Position numbers and translations under genes: made by a program
Part shown: one piece after another, positions 19,825 through 27,263 of the stretch
Layout of the letters: every line of letters starts with the position of its first letter
Numbering within the stretch: position 1 is the stretch's first letter
Source of the DNA: Mycolicibacterium boenickei
Lineage (GTDB): Bacteria; Actinomycetota; Actinomycetes; Mycobacteriales; Mycobacteriaceae
Assembly: GCF_010731295.1 (NCBI RefSeq)
Contig: NZ_AP022579.1
Coordinates: 5,952,001 to 6,016,000, forward strand
Length of the DNA stretch: 64,000 nucleotides
Reading direction: 5' to 3'
Notes under the pieces: generated by a model
Told to the model about the DNA's origin: nothing
Database searches by the model: none
What the model saw: the letters and a program-made list of their open reading frames with translations, nothing else

Positions 19825-20729
19825 GCACCGACGCCGTCAGCGACACCATGGTGACCTACCGCTACGTGCGGGTCGGTCTGGTCGCGCTGGTGGTGTTCCT
19901 GTTGTCCTCGCTCGCACTGACGTGGGCGCACAGTTGCCCGCAGGGGTCGATCAGCGCGTTCTTCTACACCCGCACCCACGCGGTGTTCCTGGCCTCCCTG
20001 TGCGCGATCGGGATCTGTCTGATCGCCTACAAGGGCAGCCGGATCGGCGAAGACGCGCTGCTGAACTACTCCGGGTTCATGGCCTTCATCGTGGCCCTGG
20101 TGCCCACCGGGCCCGACGACCTTTGTCAGCCATGGCTTCCCACGGTCACCGACCCGTTCGGCGGCGTCGCCAACAACGTCGCCGCGTTGTTCGTGGCCGT
20201 CGCCGTCGGCACCGGGATGTACCTCGCGCTGGGCCGTTGGCGCCGCCCGCAACCGCCGCCGGTGGCGTCCGCTCCCGCCTGCGCCGAGGCCGCCACTCTG
20301 TGGAAGACCGTCGCCACCGCGCTGCTGCGGGTCGAAAAGTGGCTACCAGCAGCGCTACTGGCCATTGCCGTCGCCGGGGCCCCGTTGATGTTGTGGGACT
20401 GGTTCGCCCAACATGCTCACGTGATCGCCGCGGTGGCGATGTTCCTGGCCATCACGCTCGTAGCGGTCTACCACGCGTGCTACGCCCGCGCAGCCGTGCG
20501 TCAGCACCTGGCCCGGTTCTACGCGACCATCGCCGCACTCATGCTCGTCACCGTCGTGGCGGGTGTCGTGCTGCTGATTCTCGGATGGCACTTCGGCGTG
20601 ATCACCGTCGAACTCATCCTCATCGTGCTGTTCGCCGTGTTCTGGGCGGTGCAGACCTGGGACGTCTGGGACGCCCAGGACCGCTACCCGGAAGCGGCCG
20701 TACCCACGCTGGCCGACGCCCCCGCCTAA
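19821..20729 (+). CDS. Polytopic membrane protein, unknown function
   Basis: Protein of 302 residues with about eight hydrophobic helices, for example LVALVVFLLSSLALTW near the N-terminus and ATIAALMLVTVVAGVVLLIL near residue 235. No catalytic motif or known domain is recognised. Start GTG 19821 overlaps the oxidoreductase stop in a GTGA, implying translational coupling; ATG 19849 is an alternative. The stop overlaps that of the convergent beta-propeller gene by four bases. Confidence 0.75.
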   Translation: MSTDAVSDTMVTYRYVRVGLVALVVFLLSSLALTWAHSCPQGSISAFFYTRTHAVFLASLCAIGICLIAYKGSRIGEDALLNYSGFMAFIVALVPTGPDDLCQPWLPTVTDPFGGVANNVAALFVAVAVGTGMYLALGRWRRPQPPPVASAPACAEAATLWKTVATALLRVEKWLPAALLAIAVAGAPLMLWDWFAQHAHVIAAVAMFLAITLVAVYHACYARAAVRQHLARFYATIAALMLVTVVAGVVLLILGWHFGVITVELILIVLFAVFWAVQTWDVWDAQDRYPEAAVPTLADAPA

Positions 20730-22483
20730 GCGGTGTATCCGTCGATCTGCAGCGTCTGCCCATCACGGCGCAACACCAACACCGCACCCGGTACCGGGAC
20801 GAAACCCTCCACCGCTTCGGCGGGCACCGCCGCGGTCTGGGTGCACGTCTTCGCGTCGAAGGTGCGCAGCGATCCCTGATCCCCGTTGTCCGCGACGGCG
20901 AAGCCGTCCGCGAACGACAGGTAGGCCAGGCCTCTGCCCTGCCCCAGCGCGCGGGTCTGGGTGGCGTGGATGCCCTGGGCGCCAGCACATCTCTGCTTTC
21001 CGTCGGGACCGAACAGCAATAGCTGACGGCCACCGTCGCGACCCGAGAACAGGAAGTTGTCACTCGGGCCGAGCGAAGGTTCGCCCGTACCCCGCTCCGG
21101 CAGCGGGGTCACGGTCTTGTCCACCACGTTGACGTAGGAAATCCCGGCCGGTGCGCCGGCCCCACCGAACTGGACGAAGATGCCCACCGCATTCGCCGGG
21201 GTGGCTACCGCGCCCGCATCGGCCTGACCCTTGAACACCTCGTGGTCCCAGACGGTTTCGCCGTTGTCGGGGTTGAGTGCCACCACCCGGATCGCATTGC
21301 CCGGCCCGGCCGGGCACTGCACCACCGACACCAGCCGCGCACGGGTGTCCACCGCGCGCGGCGGGAAGGCGCAATCCGCATGAGGTGCAGGCACCGTCCA
21401 CATCGGCTCGCCGGTTCGGGTGTCGAACCGCACCCAGACCCGGTCATCGCGGTACACCACGAACGGCGCGTCCAGGTTGTAGCCCGGAACCTCGGCCAGC
21501 GCGTACATCATCTGATCGTCGGCGTTGGACCACAGCCGCTCTCCGGTGGTGGCGTCGAGCCCGACCAGACCCTTGTCGACGAAGGCCACCACGGTGGCCC
21601 CGTTGTCGAACACCCGCATGCCGTTGACCATCACCCCGTCTGGCCCGGTACGCGCGTAGTGCCAGCGCTCCTTGCCGTCGGCGCCGTACGCGGTGATCCG
21701 GTGATCGCCGTACACCGCGAAACCGGCACCGGCAGCCACGATCTGACGATTCGGATCGTGCTTGTCCCCCTCGAATGCGTCCGGCACCGAAACCGTGAAC
21801 GTCCGCTGCCCCAGTGCGCCGGGCAGGGCGGGCACATCGGTAGCTGACGCCGTCGTCGCATCCAGGAAGCGTGCGTCGTCACCGGCGCGCAACGCGCCCA
21901 CGGTCACCACCGCGGCAACCACGACGGCGATCGCCGCGCCGACGGCCAGCAACTTGATCGACGTGCGTTCCAGATTCGGGAAGGCCCGCGCCGCCAGGAA
22001 GGTCGCGGCGGCACCGGCCAGACACAACCACCACGCCGCCATCCCGGCCGGCAATGCCGCGGTGACCGCCGAATTGTCCATCGCGGTCCGGTAGAACGCC
22101 GGGATCCCCTGGGTGATGTACGCGATGACCAGCAGCGCCGCCACGCCCGCCGTCCCGGCCGCGGTGGCCGCCAGGTCCCGGCCCGTGTGGCCGCGCCAGA
22201 CGCTGTAGGCCATCGCCGCGATCAGCACCACGGCGACGACCGCCACCACCAACGCCATGCGGTTCGGCAGGGCCTCGCCCCACCGGTGCAGGCCGACCAC
22301 GTACCAGGAGCTTTCGGCTGTGCTGCGCGGGGCGACCAGCCGGGCCCAGCCGGCCAGCACCGCCGCCCACACCAACAACACCACTGCCGCGCCGGCCAGC
22401 ACCGTGCCGAGCGATTGCAGCACGCCGAGCACCCGGCCGACCGTCTTCTGCGGCCCTTCAGAAACCATGTGAGCCATCGTCAC
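20726..22483 (-). CDS. Membrane-anchored PQQ-like beta-propeller protein
   Basis: About 585 residues. Four or five N-terminal membrane helices come first (for example VLAGAAVVLLVWAAVLAGWA and ALVVAVVAVVLIAAMAYSVW), then an extracytoplasmic domain from about residue 200 with repeated blades such as DKGLVGLDATTGERLWSN, DTRTGEPMWTV and ALNPDNGETVWDHE. These are PQQ-enzyme-type repeats without the catalytic residues, so it is probably a scaffold or sensor. Start uncertain: GTG 22483 has GGAGG 11 bases upstream; GTG 22495, ATG 22477 and ATG 22468 are alternatives. It is divergent from the Rv1747-like gene. Confidence 0.75.
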   Translation of the reverse strand: MTMAHMVSEGPQKTVGRVLGVLQSLGTVLAGAAVVLLVWAAVLAGWARLVAPRSTAESSWYVVGLHRWGEALPNRMALVVAVVAVVLIAAMAYSVWRGHTGRDLAATAAGTAGVAALLVIAYITQGIPAFYRTAMDNSAVTAALPAGMAAWWLCLAGAAATFLAARAFPNLERTSIKLLAVGAAIAVVVAAVVTVGALRAGDDARFLDATTASATDVPALPGALGQRTFTVSVPDAFEGDKHDPNRQIVAAGAGFAVYGDHRITAYGADGKERWHYARTGPDGVMVNGMRVFDNGATVVAFVDKGLVGLDATTGERLWSNADDQMMYALAEVPGYNLDAPFVVYRDDRVWVRFDTRTGEPMWTVPAPHADCAFPPRAVDTRARLVSVVQCPAGPGNAIRVVALNPDNGETVWDHEVFKGQADAGAVATPANAVGIFVQFGGAGAPAGISYVNVVDKTVTPLPERGTGEPSLGPSDNFLFSGRDGGRQLLLFGPDGKQRCAGAQGIHATQTRALGQGRGLAYLSFADGFAVADNGDQGSLRTFDAKTCTQTAAVPAEAVEGFVPVPGAVLVLRRDGQTLQIDGYTA

Positions 22484-22544
22484 ACGCCGCGACACCTCCG
22501 CAACGGCCCAGCCCCGGCGAAAAGTACAGATAGAGTTGAGCGCG

Positions 22545-25214
22545 ATGAGCCCTGCGCTGACCGTTCGTTACGACGGATCGACTCGTACCTTTGCCCCGGG
22601 CAACGATGTCGTCATCGGCCGAGACCTTCGAGCCGACGTCCGCATTGCCCACCCGCTGATCTCGCGTGCGCACTTGGTGCTGCGTTTCGACCAAGGTCGA
22701 TGGGTCGCGATCGACAACGGCAGCCTCAACGGCATGTACGCCAACGGCCGCCGGGTGCCCTCGATCGACATCCACGACGGCCAGGTCGTCAACATCGGCA
22801 ACCCGGACGGACCCCAGGTGACCTTCGAGGTCGGACGGCACCAGGGCTCGGTCGGCCGGACCCCGACGGCGGCGGTGCCCATCGGGAACCGGCCCAGCGG
22901 CGCGTGGCCCACCCAGGCCTCCCCCGGTCGTCCGCAGTACGGTCAGCCGCCCGCGGCCCAGCGCCCCGGGTACTCGTCCGGCCCGCAGCCGCGCTACCCG
23001 ACCCCGCCGACCGGGTATCCGAGCGGGCCCCAGAGTGGCGGCGGCTACCCCAGCGGACCACAGACCGGGTATCCCAGCGGTCCGCAGAGCGGCTACCCCA
23101 GCGGACCGCAGGCCTATCAGTCCCAGCCGGTCCGCAGCGCCCCGAACCCGTCGCAGGCAGCGACTTCGATGGCGCCGGCGGCCACCCCGGACCGCGGCAG
23201 CAGCGAGGCCGGCGGCAACATCGCGACCAGCATGCTCAAGATCCTGCGGCCCGGGCGCACCAGCCCAGCGCCCGCAGGTGCGGTGAAGATCGGCCGCGCC
23301 ACCGACAACGACATCGTCATCCCCGACGTGCTGGCCTCACGCCATCACGCCACGTTGATCCCGTTGACCGGCGGCACCGAGATCCGTGACGAGCGGAGCA
23401 TCAACGGCACCTTCGTCAACGGCGCGCGGGTGGACAACGCGATCCTGCACGACGGTGACGTGGTCACCATCGGCAACGTCGACCTGGTGTTCTCCGGCGG
23501 CACCCTGGTCCGCCGCAGCGAGACCGAGGCCGACACCCGCACCGGCGGCCTCGAGGTGCGCGGCCTGACCTGGACCATCGAGGGCAACAAGACGCTGCTC
23601 GACAACATCTCCGTCGACGCGCGGCCCGGCACCCTCACCGCGGTGATCGGACCGTCGGGTGCAGGCAAGTCGACGTTCGCCAAACAGGTCGCCGGCTACA
23701 CACATCCGACGAGCGGCACCATCACCTTCGAAGGCCACGACGTCCACGCCGAGTACGCCTCGCTGCGCTCCCGGATCGGCATGGTCCCGCAGGACGATGT
23801 GGTGCACGGCCAGCTCACCGTCCGCCAGGCCCTGATGTACGCCGCCGAGCTGCGGCTGCCGCCGGACACCACCAAGGAAGACCGCGAGCAGGTCGTCATG
23901 CAGGTGCTCGAAGAGCTCGAGATGACCAAGCACCTCGACACCCGCGTCGACAAGCTGTCCGGCGGGCAGCGGAAACGTGCCTCGGTCGCGCTCGAGCTGT
24001 TGACCGGCCCGTCACTGCTGATCCTCGACGAGCCCACCTCGGGTCTGGACCCGGCGCTCGACCGCCAGGTGATGACGATGCTGCGCCAGCTGGCCGACGC
24101 CGGCCGCGTCGTGCTGGTGGTCACGCACTCACTGACCTACCTCGACGTGTGCGATCAGGTGCTGTTGCTGGCGCCGGGCGGCAAGACGGCCTTCTGCGGG
24201 CCGCCCGATCAGATCGGCCCGGAGCTCGGCACCACCAACTGGGCGGACATCTTCAGCAGCGTCGCCGGTGATCCGGCCGAGGCCAACCGCAAGTATCTGG
24301 CTCGCACCGGCCCGGCTCCCGCAGCCGCGGCGTCCTCGGCGCAGCCCGGCGATCTGGGTGAGCCGGCCAAGACCAGCCTGTTCCGCCAGCTGTCCACGAT
24401 CGCCCGCCGGCAAGTCCGGCTGATCGTGTCCGACCGCGGCTACACCGCGTTCCTTCTGATGCTGCCGTTCATCATGGGCGTGCTGTCGCTGTCGGTGCCC
24501 GGCGATGTCGGGTTCGGTCTTCCTGTGCCGGCCGTCCAGGGCGGTGAGGCACCCAACGAACCGGGCCAGATTCTGGTGATGCTCAACGTCGGTGCGATCT
24601 TCATGGGCACCGCACTGACCATCCGGGCGCTGATCGGCGAGCAGGCGATCTTCCGTCGCGAGCAGGCGGTCGGCCTGTCGACGACGGCCTACCTGCTCGC
24701 CAAGATCGCGGTTTTCGCCGTGTTCGCGGTGCTCCAATCGGCCATCGTCACGGTGATCACGATCCTCGGAAAGGGCTGGGGCCCGGGCTCTGTCGACAGC
24801 GGGGCCTTCATCAGCGGCCGCAATCTGGAGTTGTTCATCGACATCTCCATGACGTGTGTGGCCTCGGCGATGGTGGGCCTGGCGCTGTCGGCACTGGCCC
24901 GCTCGGCCGAGCAGATCATGCCCCTGCTGGTGGTCACGGTGATGAGTCAGCTGGTCTTCTCCGGCGGCATGATCCCGGTGACCGACCGCGTGGTGCTCGA
25001 TCAGTTGTCGTGGATCACCCCGGCCCGCTGGGGATTCGCGGCCTCTGCGTCGACCATCGATCTGACCCGCCTGGTGCCGCCGCCGCTGCTGCCCGCCGAT
25101 TCGCACTGGAAGCACACCCCGACCGTGTGGCTGATCAACATCGGCATCCTGCTGCTGCTGTGCATCGTCTACACCGGGTTCGTGCGCTGGCGGATCCGCC
25201 TCAAGGCCGGCTGA
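22545..25214 (+). CDS. FHA-domain ABC exporter (Rv1747-like)
   Basis: Half-type ABC transporter of 889 residues, orthologous by layout to M. tuberculosis Rv1747, implicated in cell-envelope glycolipid (PIM) export and bound through phosphothreonines set by PknF. Order: FHA1 (about 20-95, GRDLRADVRIAHPLISRAH), a Pro/Gly linker with tandem YPSGPQ repeats (about 150-185), FHA2 (about 245-320, LASRHHATLIPL), ATPase with Walker A GPSGAGKST, signature LSGGQRKR and Walker B LLILDEPTSGLD, then about six membrane helices. ATG 22545 is preferred; TTG 22536 is possible. No Ser/Thr kinase gene is adjacent, unlike pknF in M. tuberculosis. Confidence 0.93.
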   Translation: MSPALTVRYDGSTRTFAPGNDVVIGRDLRADVRIAHPLISRAHLVLRFDQGRWVAIDNGSLNGMYANGRRVPSIDIHDGQVVNIGNPDGPQVTFEVGRHQGSVGRTPTAAVPIGNRPSGAWPTQASPGRPQYGQPPAAQRPGYSSGPQPRYPTPPTGYPSGPQSGGGYPSGPQTGYPSGPQSGYPSGPQAYQSQPVRSAPNPSQAATSMAPAATPDRGSSEAGGNIATSMLKILRPGRTSPAPAGAVKIGRATDNDIVIPDVLASRHHATLIPLTGGTEIRDERSINGTFVNGARVDNAILHDGDVVTIGNVDLVFSGGTLVRRSETEADTRTGGLEVRGLTWTIEGNKTLLDNISVDARPGTLTAVIGPSGAGKSTFAKQVAGYTHPTSGTITFEGHDVHAEYASLRSRIGMVPQDDVVHGQLTVRQALMYAAELRLPPDTTKEDREQVVMQVLEELEMTKHLDTRVDKLSGGQRKRASVALELLTGPSLLILDEPTSGLDPALDRQVMTMLRQLADAGRVVLVVTHSLTYLDVCDQVLLLAPGGKTAFCGPPDQIGPELGTTNWADIFSSVAGDPAEANRKYLARTGPAPAAAASSAQPGDLGEPAKTSLFRQLSTIARRQVRLIVSDRGYTAFLLMLPFIMGVLSLSVPGDVGFGLPVPAVQGGEAPNEPGQILVMLNVGAIFMGTALTIRALIGEQAIFRREQAVGLSTTAYLLAKIAVFAVFAVLQSAIVTVITILGKGWGPGSVDSGAFISGRNLELFIDISMTCVASAMVGLALSALARSAEQIMPLLVVTVMSQLVFSGGMIPVTDRVVLDQLSWITPARWGFAASASTIDLTRLVPPPLLPADSHWKHTPTVWLINIGILLLLCIVYTGFVRWRIRLKAG

Positions 25215-25222
25215 GTTCCCTC

Positions 25223-25274
25223 TTTGTCACGCCAGAGTGTCGCTGGACGCCGGCAGTCACTCTGGCGTGACAAA
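25223..25274. terminator. 17-bp perfect inverted repeat between convergent genes
   Basis: TTTGTCACGCCAGAGTG at 25223-25239 is exactly complementary to 25258-25274, with an 18-base loop. It follows the transporter stop by eight bases and precedes the mfpA stop by 22, matching the arrangement at 13269-13331. Confidence 0.75.
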
Positions 25275-25296
25275 CGGTGCGCGACAGCGGTGAGTT

Positions 25297-25860
25297 CTAC
25301 CCGCCGTGGACGTCGAGACCGTGAGCGGCCGAATAGGCCAGCGCCTGGCTGATGTCGATCTTGGCGCCCCGCAGTTTCGCGGTGGTCCAGAAGGTGGGGT
25401 CGACGCGGGCCCCGCGCAGGTCGGCCTCGTCGAGCTTCGCGTCCTGCACCCGCGCACCCGTCAGGTCCGCCTGCCGTAGCACCGCTTTGCGTAGGTCGAC
25501 CCCGACCAGGCTGGCCTCCCTCAGGCGGCAGTCCGACAGGTCGACGCTGCGTAGATCGCAGCCGCCGAGCACGGCGAGGGTCAGATCCGATTCCACGATC
25601 TTGATCGGTCGGAGCCGGCACTCGGTGAACACCGAGCCGAGCAGACTGCAGTTGGTGAACTCGCTGTGCCAGAGCGTGGCGCGGCGAAATGTGCAGTTGC
25701 GGAACGCGGAGCCGAAATGCTGCGACTCGGACATGTCCACACCACTGAAGTCGCACTCGGTGAACACCACACGCTCGGTGCGCAACCGGCTCAGGTCTTC
25801 CTCACGAAAGTCGTGGCCGGTGAATTCCCGGTCCGCCCATGCGGTTTCGTCAGCTACCAC
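25297..25860 (-). CDS. mfpA: Pentapeptide repeat protein MfpA
   Basis: DNA-mimicking right-handed quadrilateral beta-helix that binds DNA gyrase and lowers fluoroquinolone action. It has 187 residues, close to the 183 of M. tuberculosis MfpA. Repeats of the form A(D/N)LXX run through the protein: CDFSG, CTFRR, CDLRS, VDLRK, ADLTG, ADLRG. The C-terminal AYSAAHGLDV dimerisation-type end is present. It is the last gene of the five-gene mfp conservon, three bases after mfpB. GTG start. Confidence 0.95.
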   Translation of the reverse strand: MVADETAWADREFTGHDFREEDLSRLRTERVVFTECDFSGVDMSESQHFGSAFRNCTFRRATLWHSEFTNCSLLGSVFTECRLRPIKIVESDLTLAVLGGCDLRSVDLSDCRLREASLVGVDLRKAVLRQADLTGARVQDAKLDEADLRGARVDPTFWTTAKLRGAKIDISQALAYSAAHGLDVHGG

Positions 25861-25863
25861 GCC

Positions 25864-26475
25864 TCAGCCAGGCAACGCGGAGAGCGTGCTCAGCGAATAC
25901 TCGGTGACCGCGATCAACGCGGCCTTGGCCGAGTTGCGGTCGCGGGCGTCCACGGCCACCACCGGGATGTGCTCCGGCAGCGCCAGGGCCTTGCGCACCG
26001 CCTGGGTGGGATGTTTTGGCGCGTCGTCGAACTCGTTGACCGCGACGATGAACGGCAGCTTACGGGCCTCGAAGAAGTCAACCGCGGCGAAGCTGTCCTG
26101 CAGCCTGCGCACGTCGACCAGGATGATCGCGCCGATCGCACCGCGCACCAGGTCGTCCCACATGAACCAGAACCGGCGCTGCCCGGGTGTACCGAACAGG
26201 TAGAGCACCAGGTCCTCGTCCAGGGTGATCCGGCCGAAGTCCATCGCGACCGTGGTGGTGCGCTTGTCCGGGGTGCCGTCCAATGCGTCGACGCCCTCAG
26301 ACACGTTGGTGACCAACGCTTCTGTGCGCAGCGGCATGATCTCGGAGACCGCGCCGACGAATGTCGTCTTCCCTGCCCCGAACCCGCCAGAGATGACGAT
26401 CTTCGTCGAGGCGGCCCCACGTCGGGGGGCGCCACCGGCGGAGGCCGAGCGGGGTTCAGAGTGCTCGTAGGCCAC
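25864..26475 (-). CDS. mfpB: MfpB GTPase of the mfp conservon
   Basis: Small GTP-binding protein of about 203 residues, equivalent to Rv3362c. Seen: P-loop SGGFGAGKTTFVGAVSE, switch-type TTVAMDFGRI, DxxG-like FGTPGQRRFW and the base-specificity segment VNEFDD. It is reported to work with MfpA at gyrase. GTG 26475 is preferred because GGAAGGA lies upstream; a TTG at 26490 is in frame. It overlaps the DUF742 gene end by 20 bases, so translation is coupled. Confidence 0.92.
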   Translation of the reverse strand: MAYEHSEPRSASAGGAPRRGAASTKIVISGGFGAGKTTFVGAVSEIMPLRTEALVTNVSEGVDALDGTPDKRTTTVAMDFGRITLDEDLVLYLFGTPGQRRFWFMWDDLVRGAIGAIILVDVRRLQDSFAAVDFFEARKLPFIVAVNEFDDAPKHPTQAVRKALALPEHIPVVAVDARDRNSAKAALIAVTEYSLSTLSALPG

Positions 26476-26821
26476 GCAGGGTCCTTCCAATCAATTCGCG
26501 GCGTTCGTCGAAGCTAGCCGAGTCATCGAGGGTGGCTTCCACCCGCAGATAACCCTGCGTCACCAGGTCCCCGATCAGCACGCGCGCCACGCCGAGCGGG
26601 AGGGATAAATGTGCGGCAATCTCGGCAACCGAAGGGCTGCCGGAGCACAACTCTACGATCTGTGCGCGCACATCGTGCCCAGTCCAACGCGGTTCGCGCG
26701 TCGTGTCGGTTTTTTGCACCGGCGCTTCCAGTGGAAGATGCACGCGCGAGTCGGTACGGCCGGCCGTCAGGGTGTACGGCCGCACCAAACTCGGTCGATC
26801 GGTGGGTTCTGGTTCGTCCAC
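26456..26821 (-). CDS. DUF742 protein of the mfp conservon
   Basis: Protein of 121 residues, equivalent to Rv3363c (MfpC position). Seen: SLVRPYTLTAGRT at the start of the domain, then a winged-helix-like PSVAEIAAHLSLPLGVARVLIGDLVTQGYL and a C-terminal ERRELIGRTLRGLRAL. DUF742 proteins sit between roadblock and GTPase genes in actinobacterial conservons; the biochemical role is not established. GTG 26821 has GAGG at good spacing, and GTG 26827 is possible. Confidence 0.88.
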   Translation of the reverse strand: MDEPEPTDRPSLVRPYTLTAGRTDSRVHLPLEAPVQKTDTTREPRWTGHDVRAQIVELCSGSPSVAEIAAHLSLPLGVARVLIGDLVTQGYLRVEATLDDSASFDERRELIGRTLRGLRAL

Positions 26822-26855
26822 AGGCACCTCGCGAAGGCAGAAGGGGACAGAGGAC

Positions 26856-27263
26856 TCAGGACGGCTGCGGCGTACGGCGCGAAGACTGCACCACCGCGCC
26901 GACCCGCTCGACCAAGATCGCCATCTCGTAGCCGACCTGCCCGATGTCACATGAGGGTGCGGTCAGCGTGGCCAGGTTGGAGCCGTCGCCCACCCGCATC
27001 AGCAGCAGGTAGCCGTTCTCCATCTCGACCACCGACTGCATCACGTGGCCACCGTTGAACAGCTGGGAGGCACCGGTGGCGAGGCTGGCAAGGCCAGAGG
27101 AGACCGCGGCGAGCTGGTCTGCCCGCTCGACCGGCATGTGTTCGCTGGCAGCCATCAGGAGTCCGTCGGCCGAAACGAGCACCGCGTGGGACACCCCGGA
27201 AACCTCGCGGGCGAACTTGGACACGAGCCAGTCCAGGGAGTCGCGCTGCGTCGGACGGGTCAT
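26856..27263 (-). CDS. Roadblock/LC7 domain protein of the mfp conservon
   Basis: Protein of 135 residues, equivalent to Rv3364c (MfpD position). It has the roadblock/LC7 fold that acts on small GTPases: [65 protein letters not shown]. It is the likely GTPase-activating partner of MfpB (family knowledge). The start overlaps the kinase stop by four bases. Confidence 0.93.
   Translation of the reverse strand: MTRPTQRDSLDWLVSKFAREVSGVSHAVLVSADGLLMAASEHMPVERADQLAAVSSGLASLATGASQLFNGGHVMQSVVEMENGYLLLMRVGDGSNLATLTAPSCDIGQVGYEMAILVERVGAVVQSSRRTPQPS

Noticed and set aside
23035..23120. Repeat array resembling a short CRISPR
   Set aside because: The repeats are in-frame codons for YPSGPQ in the exporter linker, with no spacers of constant length and no cas genes.
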